From the NCBI GenBank assembly GCA_015499995.1, contig JADNRV010000050.1:248001-312000 (forward strand): DNA of 64,000 nucleotides. Direction: 5' to 3'. The notes beneath the pieces are model-generated. The model had not been told where the DNA came from, did not search any database, and saw only the letters and a program-made list of their open reading frames with translations. How positions within the stretch are numbered: the first letter of the stretch is position 1; each line of letters opens with the position of its first letter. Shown piece by piece: positions 34,507 through 44,400 of this stretch. The DNA is from Flammula alnicola (lineage: Eukaryota; Basidiomycota; Agaricomycetes; Agaricales; Strophariaceae). The position numbers were made by a program, and so were the translations under genes.

Positions 34507-35151
34507 TGGGCCCGGACCTCGCATCCTCAGCAGCTCTTTGTACATGATCACATGTAATTGGCGTTCTTACTCGCTTTTCCGAGTCCCTCGCTCCAGCATT
34601 TCGATCAGTAAAGGCTGGGATTCGTGGACAACACGACTTATTCTTCGCTTCTATTCGCTTCTGCGCTTCGATTTTTCTGACAACACGCGCTCAAGGCCTG
34701 CTTGGCCGAACAGCTGCGTGAACGCTGCGAACGCCGGTGCTGGACACAGGCGTTTCAAACCGAGCTTCCCATTATTTAACTGTTGATGCTGAGCTCGGGC
34801 GCCAAAACTTTTCCGGGCTGTAGGAAGGCTGGCAAACGTGAAAGTCTAGCCATTAGAATCAAACCAAGTCGGCGATTCAGCCTGAGGAGAGATTAAATCT
34901 CAATACTCAATTCTGAGCTCTTTCTTTCAGGGATGCATTTGTACGGATGCTAGTCGCCACCGCAGCCGCCTTGAGTCTCCCTGTGATCGGGTCCCACAGT
35001 CAATATAGTGTACTGCCTAGTTGCGAAGCAAGAGCGTGCGTCTAGACACTCCGGGCAATGTTTGATCAATTCTATATGTTTTCCATCATGCAACGAAAAG
35101 ACTTGCGCACTTATGGAATAGCGTTTGCATATCTAACGGCGTTGGGCTGGA
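34507..35151. repeat. Direct repeat of about 0.64 kb, right copy
   Basis: Same orientation and extent as 30101-30733. It lacks a codon present in the left copy's minus-strand frame and has a TAG where the left copy has TGG, so that frame is broken upstream here. Neither copy begins TG and ends CA as a pair, and no target duplication is evident. Confidence 0.9.
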
Positions 35152-35647
35152 TTCAGTTGAAGTGTTTCGAATGATAGTCTAGAACTCGTAGTAAGTACTT
35201 GTGTTGTAGGTTGTCTACGAAACGCGGTACGAACAGAGATATACGCTGTCTTGATTATGTAGCTGTTGAAAGACAACGGTTTCTGCCATTCAAGCGGGGC
35301 AAGAGACTTCGGAGGATCGGAAAGGAGATGATCACCATCACAAGACTAAACGCCCAGATGGCGCTTGTGCATGTGGACTCGATGGAGAGTGATGGAGGTT
35401 GCTTTTACAACTCGTTAGCGGAGGGGGGCAATATTCATCAAGCAACTGAAGAAGGGCACAATTCACGTCATAAGAATGAAAGCCTTTATTTGTGTTGAGT
35501 ATACATGTAAAGATAGCAAGTAGATAAAAAAACAAGCAAATAAATTATTCCAATAGAAATCAAGTTCCAACTTCTCCCAATTAGCCATGTACTCTTCCCG
35601 AGAGACCGGCAGTGCGTGAATTATCATTAACGGCGCATCGGTATGGT
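35152..35647. other. Spacer downstream of the CBM19-like gene
   Basis: 3' flank of the minus-strand secreted-protein gene. A frame at 35199-35498 (+) has no recognisable features. Confidence 0.4.
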
Positions 35648-36875
35648 TCAAGCACCAGTGATTCCACCGGTAGCACCGGTCGCACTGATGCGAGCGGCAG
35701 CATCGGCGGTGGTGGTGCAGGTAATTGAAGTACCGCGCGAGTTAACGAGAGGGAGAGCGGCGCAGGTCAGAGTGGCGCCGCATTGGGTGACAACGAACTT
35801 GCCACCGACGCATTGCGCGAAACCGCCGTTGACGCAAGCGTTCTGGCCGGCTAATACCACAAAAGAAAGAGAGGTAAGCGGTGAGATTACAATATGAACC
35901 GAAAAGCCGTGGACGTACCAGTGCAGGCAGAAGAGGCTGTCAGTGTGGCGAACTTGGCGTTGAGAGCCTGTGCATCCTGGCCGTTTGCGAGGGCGAAGCC
36001 ACTAGTGGCAGCAGGTGTGGAGGCGGACGCTTGGGAAGCTGCAGGCGCCGCGGTCGCAGCAGTTTGCGCGGCCGCAGTAGCGGTTTGTGCCTTCGCAGTA
36101 GTAGCAGCCTTTGCAGTGGTGGCAGCCTTTGCAGTGGTGGCAGCCTTTGCAGTGGTGGCAGCCGGAGAAGCTGCCGCGGCACTTCCACCTGGGGCGTTCG
36201 GGTTAGTCGTGATATCGGTCAACTGCTGCCCATCAGCGACAGGACCGGCAGGGTTGGCGGGGCACGATCCAAGAGGGCTAACGGGTGTAGTGCGGCCGAA
36301 TGGAATGGTTCCGGCAGCACCGAGCGCCGCTCCACCAGCAAACGAGTTCTGGTTAGAACCAGCGAACTGGCATTGGAACAGTCCGTTAAGCTCTGCGTTC
36401 TGCGGCGCCGTCTGGCAGTAAGGAATGGCGACAGAGTTGGGCTAGACAAAGCAAAGGGTGAGATTATTAGACAAAGGAGCGGTTAGCATGTTGGGGTCAC
36501 GTACGCTGTTCCTCGGTTGCTGGGCGAAGATCTGAGAAAGAGCGAGCATCTGACTGCTCTTGAGCTGCTTGCTCAAGTTTACAAGCCCATCGGCGGCATT
36601 CTGTTGGTCGCACGGGCCGGCCGCAGCAAGCAAAGTGCTGAAAGCGGTAACCGAAAGCGGGTTACATTGTTGTCCACCACCGGCAGCAAGCTGTTCGATG
36701 AAAGGCGTTAGCGCGCTCTAACGTAAAAAAAGATAGGGGCACATACACAAGCCTGCTCCCATTTAGCAGTCGAGTCGCTGATAACTTGAGCAATTCGCTT
36801 CTCCAAGATCGGGACGGCCTGAACAGAGGCAGAGGCGGCGACCAGGCCAAGGAAAACGACAGAGAGTTGAACCAT
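35648..36875 (-). CDS. Secreted CBM19-like protein with Ala/Thr repeat linker
   Basis: Start ATG at 36875 chosen because it opens a signal peptide (MVQLSVVFLGLVAASASVQA) followed by a Kex2-type site (VPILEKR). Three introns fit: one of about 56 nt with a GCTAAC branch site near 36710, one ending near 36441, and one near 35850-35920. The mature protein has an N-terminal four-Cys helical region (QQCNP, AGPCDQQNA), a low-complexity linker with four tandem TTAKAA units, and a C-terminal Cys-rich module of about 55 residues (NACVNGGFAQCVGGKF, then CAALPLVN and GTSITC). That last module is common in mushroom secretomes and resembles CBM19 chitin-binding modules. Likely extracellular or wall-associated; the function is not proven. 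Confidence 0.8.
36100..36172. repeat. 18 bp minisatellite in the secreted-protein linker
   Basis: Four near-identical units of GCAGTGGTGGCAGCCTTT (plus strand), coding in frame for repeated TTAKAA. Confidence 0.88.
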
Positions 36876-37829
36876 CCTGGATAATTTTTTCTCGGAATAA
36901 CTTGAAGATTGAAAGGTTAAAAGAACAGTATAGATGGACACTGGACTTGACACCGTGAGCGCGAATTCCTGAACCTAGGCAGATACGCAGCACCGGGCTG
37001 GAGAAGGTGAAAAAGAAGGAAAGTGTGAAAGAAGGGAATGGAGCTCAAAGTCCAACTTGGCGTCCTTATATAGTTCTTTGACTGGAACAATGAAGGTCCG
37101 CAAATGGCTTTTTTTTCAACGGAGGTGTTTGTGCGAAACTTCGATTGGTTTGGGCCATATCGGGACCCGCGAAGGAATGTAAAAACAAAGCCAGTACAAA
37201 GCCTTGATCTTAAAGTTCCCCAGGCTACGAGCGTAGCTGATTATGCTCAATGATGATCGCGAGACAGCAGATTTTTTGAACTTCGAAAAAATCGCCTTTG
37301 AGATGGCCTTGCATGTTGTGAGCAGAGATGACCACAAGGATTCGATGGCCAGATGCGGCTTATTTTGATGTCGATCATCGTTGCCTAGGTGCCTGACGAC
37401 CGAGCGGCCCCATGCCGTTCAAACATTTTCTCGATCGCTCGGATTGTCAACGGATCGATCACCCGAAAAAATCAGATACACACATGCCGTTACACCCGTG
37501 TCAGCCCATGTCGCACTCTGGCACGAGTTGGACGCTGTTGGACGCCGTACTGTACTAGTATGTGCGGCGGCTAAACTGCTGGGCAGTGTTGGTTCTTTCT
37601 TGGTCAATAGCTTGACCTCTTCTGAGCATGAATCTCAACTTTCAAACAATCTCATACCCAGCTTCCAAGCAATCTCAGCATAGTACCCCGCTTTCAAGCA
37701 ATATTATACTTTATGTATGTATTCATGTCTGCATGTCTGGGATAATTTCAATCTCACTCAAGCTTGCCTACAGAGATTCCGGGTAGGGCCCGCTCGCATT
37801 ATCGTAATGCATTTCGGGAAATCAGTGGC
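36876..37829. other. Intergenic region upstream of the secreted-protein gene
   Basis: Promoter side of the CBM19-like gene. Near 37620-37700 three related words (AATCTCA, TCAAACAATCTCA, CAAGCAATCTCA) recur. No gene recognised. Confidence 0.4.
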
Positions 37830-38215
37830 AACGACCGTCGACCTGTGCTTCGTTCGCTATCACCAACATCGATGACCTGTTTGTCTTGCTCGCCTTTTTC
37901 TCTGAGGCATCCACCAGCGACACCGTAACACCCCTCAGGATCGTTCTTGGCCAATACATCGGATTCACAGTAATCGTCGCCATCAGTCTAATTGGCTAGG
38001 CGTGTCATATGTGTGCTGCCAACAGACCCGATCGGATTTTTCGGTTTCATACCCTTGCTGTTGGGCATCTGGAAGTTGTTCGATGTTCTCTTCCCAACAA
38101 AGGAGGAAGAATCAGAGAAATCTACAATTGCTGGGATCAAAAGCACGCTCAAAGCTTCGATGATCACGGTGATGAACGGAGGGGACAACACGACTTATTG
38201 CTGTCCTCAATGTAA
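37830..38215 (+). pseudogene. Decayed CadD-like (cadmium-resistance transporter family) membrane protein
   Basis: From about 37855 one frame reads ITNIDDLFVLLAFFSEAST and GQYIGFTVIVAISLIG and then hits TAG at 38001. A second frame resumes with LPTDPIGFFGFIPLLLGIW, EKSTIAGIKSTLK and MITVMNGGDN. Together these match the order expected of the first transmembrane half of CadD-like transporters: the NIDD motif after helix 1, the GFIPL..GI helix and the NGGDN motif. The two halves are separated by a lost base (giving TAG) and a two-base gain a few codons on. There is a further break before 37855, and the second half after NGGDN is missing or scrambled. No intact start or end is visible. Confidence 0.72.
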
Positions 38216-38882
38216 AGAGGCATGATGAAGTGTTCGATGCAGCTAGGCCAACTTGAATCGGTGTAGCCTTTTGGAATGCCATGGTTGCAGACATACCGGA
38301 CGACCATAGGAAGCCGTTCTTGATTCGATGCAAATAAGTTATATCCTATTCTCTATCTTCGCCAGTCCCCCGGATTCGGAAATATTCAAAGACCAACATA
38401 TCGTCCTTCGGTAACTGGAGTTGTTTATCGAGAGATTGGTTTAGTTTGAAGAAATATTTCGCCCTTTGTGCGTGTTCTCTTCCTCAGCAGTAAATACCCA
38501 TACTGTCTCTTGATTATCCACTACTGGTAATTCGGATTCTTTGACTTTTTCTCTGAATTTCGGCTGACCGTGACCGGAACAAATGACTCGGACAAGATAG
38601 TTGTGGCATATACATCTATCCGACAATGATTGGTCTAAGGAATGAATGAGAGAAATGTGTGATAATATTAAGGTTCCAGAGCGACTGGACATTATCGACA
38701 GCTACGCTTTCTAGATTATCAGTAACAGGGACACGGAGTTTCCTACTGCTAGGCAAAAGGTGACCGAAGAAAAAAATACAACATGTAGGAAAACAACGAA
38801 GCTCAACGAAGGGTGTCGCAGGGTGTCGCATAGTAAGGGGAAAATGTCGTGGCTATACCTCCAACCAGATGATGTTGGACGA
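38216..38882. other. Intergenic region 3' of BTB gene
   Basis: Short frames only; possibly contains eroded remains of the CadD-like gene's second half, which I could not align. Confidence 0.4.
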
Positions 38883-40341
38883 TCAAAGCGAACGTACGGT
38901 GGGGGAGAGATCACCTCCCGTCTCCAAACGGAACCAGAAGGGGATCATCTTCCAAATTTTCTCTCGTTCTCGAGCAGCCCAAGACTCGAGCGATTTTGCA
39001 CAAGCCTTGCACTCAGAGAACTCAGCGCTCTTGAGCTGGCCAAGCTCTTCAGCGACATACAAGGGGTCGTAGCACCCTCGCTCCCTGTCGAATAGGTAAT
39101 GCTGCGTCGCGAGGTCGACGAGCTCAGTAAAATCTTTCCGGCATGCCGCCGCAGAGACACAGACACCATTGGCGGATGTCTTTCGGAAGTGAGAGTGGCC
39201 CATGGCATTCTGCTGCGGGTGGCGGATATATTGTCCGCTGCCCATGCTCTGGATCAGCGCAGTTATGGTATGCTGGCTGGCTTCCTTGCCAAGGAATAGG
39301 CGCTGCATGTCGGATGCCAACAGGCTGGGAGGCGGGGGGGAGCGGTACAGCGGCTCGTCCTCGTTCGGCTCAAATATCTGAGTTGTCGAATACCGTGAAA
39401 GCTCGTAGAATGCAGAGGGGAGGAGGTACGGAGCGTTCACTTCGCGCGCGAGGCTGATCACGCTCTGGAGGACGACAAGGTCAGTTTATCTCCGCATATT
39501 GCAGACAAGATACATACGAAGGGATGTGGGTATCTATGTGTCCTGCCCTCGATCTCATAGCCGCGAGATAGATCCTCTCTCGCGTCCCATGTCTTCAAAT
39601 CGGAAGGCCAGGCAATGCTGAGATGGGCCAGCGCTTTCGCACGCAGCGAGTCGATGAGGTATTTCGTTGAAAGACGGAGAATCCCCGACACAGCCCGGAA
39701 ATCGTCGTCGTCGTTATTGCCAAAATTTCTACAATTCATGATGAGTGTCAACACAGCCGGACGGGGTAAGAGACTTACGGGCCATCGTAAAGGGCGGTCA
39801 GCAGGTTCCCTACATCCTCTGCTGAGTCATATAAATACACAACGGGCACTCTCCGCGACGCAGTGGTCTTTCCCTCGTGCACAAGCATGGTCGATTCGAC
39901 TCGTGATGTCTCGGGGTGGGAGAGCATGACCATGTCGTGAAACACAAGAGAGTGGCGCGCCAGCTGGGACATGTGTACGCAAAACAGAGTATTCTCCGCA
40001 CGACAGATGACACTGCCGTCATCGAACCACAGATCTGCATGCCGTTGCACCTCAACGCCCGTCTCCGCGTCGACGATGGTGGCATGCCCACGCTCGTCCT
40101 TTGTCTGCGGATTGTACGCCAAATCGGTGAATTTCGTCTCTGGCGGGTTCGCAGACAGCAGCGTGAGGGTTTCTTCGGATATCCCATGGCGCACGGAGAT
40201 TCTCGAGCTTATGCTTGGTACAGCGCTTGGGGAAGTCGCTGTCGAAACCAAGCTGGTGGCCGAGTCTGAGTCTGTGCTTTTGATTGAAGGGCCCGGAGAG
40301 GTTCTGGCCGTCCGCGGTGTTGTTGGGGGTTCCATTATCAT
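38883..40341 (-). CDS. BTB/POZ domain protein (basidiomycete family)
   Basis: Three exons joined by two short introns (about 39726-39777 and 39463-39518), giving roughly 450 residues. The N-terminal 60 residues are Ser/Thr/Pro-rich. The BTB fold follows: HADLWFDDGSVICRAENTLF, CVHMSQLARHSLVFHDMV, then VYLYDSAEDVGNLLTALYDG. After it comes a helical region (SGILRLSTKYLIDSLRAKAL) and a C-terminal part with Cys pairs (SECKACAK) and a Trp-rich end. This is an abundant BTB family of Agaricomycetes. BTB domains dimerise and often bring substrates to Cullin-3 ligases, but the role of this family is not established. Its first 22 codons and promoter are duplicated at 56742-56809. Confidence 0.85.
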
Positions 40342-40584
40342 GTCAAGAAAATGCGCACCCGTGGGTATATATGATGAATTCTAATTACCCCCAACGAAAT
40401 TTGACTTGGAATTTGACGACTTGATATTGCAAAAGCTTCGCGAGAAGGGGCGGTTGATCGTCGGGTGGCACTACTTAGGAGGTGATATCCCCGATGTGGA
40501 TATGTTCCATGCTTATCTTATCTCCGGCACAATAGTTTTTAAATAATTGTTTTCTACGCGAAAACCATCACAAGGCTGGAAAGT

Positions 40585-41070
40585 CTACGCTGAAGTACTC
40601 TCCCGCATCTCATCTCCAAGTTTATCCAACATTGTCTTCAACTCCTTGTTGAAATCAAATCTGGAAGTGCGCGATCATCTCAAGATCGGACTGAGGGAAG
40701 CAGAGAAATGTTGAATTCCGGTTGGCCTCTGTGAACGTAGGAGGGCAAACGGATGGAGACTAAAGTACACAATGACCGGCTTATGTATGTAGTCTAGCAA
40801 TGAAAATCACGGATTGAATCCCGACGCACGTTGACTGGTGCATCGCGCATGCTCGCACAACCTCCCAATATTCCAACACTCCTCGGCCTCCGAAATTAAT
40901 TGCTGAACAGTAGGTTCAGGTTTATTTTCAGGTATTGGCTCTTTCCAGCTCAGCTTTTCTACAGCCTCGTGCACGACCTGCTCCCAAGATTTACCCTCCT
41001 TCGCGAGCTCGTCCACCAATTCATCTTTTGTCCTCCTGCATGCACCGACACCGTCATACCCAAAGCTAGT
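40585..41070 (-). pseudogene. 3' fragment of dihydroorotate dehydrogenase gene
   Basis: Reads [20 protein letters not shown] and [13 protein letters not shown], as in the intact DHODH C-terminus at 57118-57300, but is interrupted by a 231 bp insertion and ends abruptly at 41070. The FMN-binding barrel is missing, so it cannot be active. Confidence 0.9.
40647..40877. mobile_element. 231 bp insertion with 6 bp target duplication, family unknown
   Basis: Compared with the right copy of the repeat, extra sequence is present between ACTCCT (40641-40646) and a second ACTCCT (40878-40883), consistent with a 6 bp target duplication. I see no long terminal inverted repeats and no frame. A GGATTGAATCCCG stretch faintly recalls a tRNA B box, too weak to call a SINE. 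Confidence 0.6.
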
Positions 41071-41465
41071 AATTATATAATACCATCAAAGGCGTGAAAC
41101 CTCCCTAATTATATAACTGCCATTCCCAAGCCATTCCTTCGTTGTATGCCAAGAAGTTAGCAGCCCTGTCGCAGCCTGAGGACGGGTGTTTTGCTTCTCC
41201 TAAATTTTGAGCTACTGTATTAGTCGTCAAACTCTCCAAGTTGTTGAATTGTCTCCGCAGTGTCGCAGCCTCACTTCAACAGGTGTCGTGGGCAATCACA
41301 TTCACAGGATGAGTCTAAGCACCCGTCGCCTTATTCCAGCTTCGAAACTATGGCAGGAGGTAGGCATACAAACATTTGAAGCAAGAGGATATGTAATTCT
41401 ACAACAGATATGGGAGCATAATAAAAATAAGTAAAAGACTCGGAGAATCAGAGAGTGACAAGTGC
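41071..41465. other. 3' flank of the chitinase gene
   Basis: First unique sequence after the left repeat. No gene seen. Confidence 0.4.
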
Positions 41466-44400
41466 CTAATGAGTGGGCAAGGTATTCAACCAAGTAATAC
41501 TAGGAATGGCGTTCAATATCGACTGTGTCAGCTGCGTCCGCGATACCTGCAAGTCAGCCTTCGGCGCAGCGTTGTTATCCCATGGGCTATTTGGATCGCC
41601 ATTCTCGTGGTCCGTCCAGTAATCCAGCTCTATGGCAAACGAGACTCGGACGTCCTGGGTGGCCGTATCAGCCTGCCCAGGGTTGAACGTCTGAATGTAG
41701 TTCGGTATTTGAGCTTTGAGGTAAGGCACAACGCCGTTGAGGATGTTGTATACCTAGACCCAACATTAAATTCGCAAGTTCGGCCAGAGATTTGGATCGG
41801 CTTACAAAATTATCATAGATATTCGGAACATTCACGTTGCTCGGATTGGGACCACGGGCGGGACTCAGTTGCTGGTAGTTATTATACCAAGCGATCCAGA
41901 TATTCCGTATGCACGTGTTGTCGCGTTTGAAGAGTTGTTGGACCTGTTAGTTTTGACACTTAATTTTTGGCTCAGCAAATTAGCGCTGAGGAAAGTGCTC
42001 ACATTGAAGTTGTTCAAATACGACGGAATGCCCGCAGCTGCGCGTAATCGTGCAACCTGCTTTGTTGGACACATGTTTGCCCACTTCGTCGGATCTACGA
42101 GCCGGATGGTATTCCCGCCCCCAGGGACAAGTTGCCGTTCTGTCTCGTAAAATGCATAATTCTTGAAGACATTCGCTTGCTGCTCCAGCATCACCATAGC
42201 GGTAGCACCGTTTGAGCCGCCTTCAATTACCAGATGTCAGAAAAGGCACAACAAGAAGTCTCGTGCAAAACCCACCAGGATAGCAATTCTGTACCAGCTC
42301 AAAGACCGAATTTGTACCTGATCTCAGATTCTGGTTTACCCATTGACACCAGGACCTAAATGAAGGGAAAGCTGAGCTGAATCCATGGCGCAGTATGATT
42401 AATATAGAAACTCACGGGCCGTTCTGGATTTGCCAAAGGTCAGTGAATTGCTGCAGATGGTCAATGAACAACGACGCTAATCGAGAGCAGGTCATTAAAC
42501 GCCACAGAACGGGCCAAGAAAAATATAAACCCACCCATGCTAACTTCATAGACATGCTCCCTGGCAAATATGGCACCTCCGGACTCGGCAGAAGTCAGGA
42601 CGGGATTGCCATTAGGGTCCTCTTCTATATTGGGAGGCCATGGGTTGTACGTTCCAAAGGTCGGACTCACTTGATCAGCGGGTTTCACGTCAAAGAATGT
42701 GCCGATATCTGTACTTGAATACCCTGACATGTCGAGGAAGTATGCAGGACATGTGCCCATCGTAGCGGTACCGCCAGCACGTCTGAATAAATGACCGTAG
42801 TCTTCGTCCTCGTGAGCACCAGCAGTTGCATTGTTGTATTCATTGGCAAATTCTTCTCCGTATATCGCTGAAAGATTGGCTGGCATGTCGTCGAACCCTC
42901 TTGCCAAGATATCAGCATATTGACCTGAAGTTATCTATTAGAAATTACGTTTAAAAATTAGGCTCATACCAGAACACTCACCTGTCGCACCATTCACGTC
43001 GATATTATTATCCGAGTAGCACAAGCAATCGGTTGCACCACTCGAGCCCGAGATCTCGTTGTCAACAGTAGGACAGACCAGATATCCAGGCAAGAAGGGT
43101 ATGGCTCGACGGTCCAAGATATCACTCTTGTTCTTGTTGGCGTTATCAGCGGTCCAGGACGTCGTGGGTTGCTGGATCACAATAGCGTCACTCGTACTAC
43201 GTTTTCGAGGTGTTGATGACCTTTTTTCGATCACAGCATACGCAGGCACGTTAAGATCATGGTTGGATGAGACGTTTAATCCAAGTTGACCAGAGCCATG
43301 CGCTTCGTATGCATAGAACGGTTCCCCAATACCGCGCCTACTATTGCCTGATGCGGAGGCTTCAGTAACAGAATTGAAGCATGATCCACCGAAAGGGAAA
43401 TCGGCGGAGAAGAAGTTTTTGCTACGCAAGCGGTGAGCCTATTTGGGCATTGACAACAGAAGCTTTGACACATACACAATTGGATTTGGCCTCCAGAACA
43501 ATACTGACCCGGTCAGACCCGCGTTGAGGTCGACACCATAGTGCTTTTCACATATTAGATTACAATCGACGAAACAACAGTTGCATTGCTCACTGGATTG
43601 ACACAAAATTGGGGCGCCGACTAAGAACAGCGTTAGTCAATAGGCATTATGAGCTGCAATATAAAAGGACTTACAGCCTGATTTACACTGCCAGATATCG
43701 ACACACCAACGTACATGTCTGCTTCAGCAAAAAGCTGGAAGGAAAAGGAGTTAAATACAGCGGAACATTTGGAGACAGAATAGTGTACCTCAGCATCAAT
43801 GAGAGAGCCCCCCAGCACGTTGATTCCGAGTTGTAGGGAAGGTATCTGCAGAACCAAGAGGTTAGATAACGGCCTGATGAAGCGTGAAACCAAACAGACG
43901 ATATGGGCCTGACAGGTAAGAGATGAGTTAGAGAAGGCCTAATCAGAGTGAGATTTAAGAATCACGAACATCCAGGGATCCTTCTAGGTTGACGTTATAG
44001 CCAACAGAGAAATCATATCCGACATTGTTGCTGTTGGAATCGACGTTGTCCGATGGATCTTCCTATAAATTCAGGCATAGTTACATGTTACAGCTTATCA
44101 AGATTATCGGTTTACTGGAACTTGCCTCATCGGGATTGTTGTCAGCCAGTCCAAAAGCATAGCTTATAGGCTGATAAAAGCAGAATTGTAAGTTCATTGT
44201 CGAATGGTCGAGCCATAAGATGCATACCGGGAACGTATAGCCAACAGTTGCAGTGTAGCGTCCAGACAAACTCAGCTGCCCTGTGAGTTCTCCGTAAAGG
44301 TGAAGCGACGGCCCGAGCGTCAATAGACCAGGATAATATAACCCGGGGAATCCAAACGTAGCCAATTCTTGTCTGCCGCTACCATAGTGTGCTTCTGCGA

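Larger units (their letters stand above)
40274..41070. repeat. Direct repeat bounding the chitinase block, left copy
   Basis: Matches 56742-57366 in the same orientation. It begins within the BTB coding start (GTGCTTTTGATTGAAGGGCC) and ends within the DHODH coding part (CATACCCAAAGCTAGT), covering the BTB promoter and the DHODH 3' end. This copy has a 231 bp insertion (40647-40877) and lacks about 57 bp present in the right copy between two GCGAGAAGG words. Confidence 0.92.

Noticed and set aside
30101..35151. The pair of 0.64 kb repeats as LTRs of a retrotransposon
   Set aside because: No TG...CA ends, no target duplication, no primer-binding site or polypurine tract seen, and the interior is a host peptidase gene without gag or pol.
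40807..40830. tRNA B-box-like GGATTGAATCCCG
   Set aside because: No matching A box at proper spacing and no cloverleaf could be drawn.
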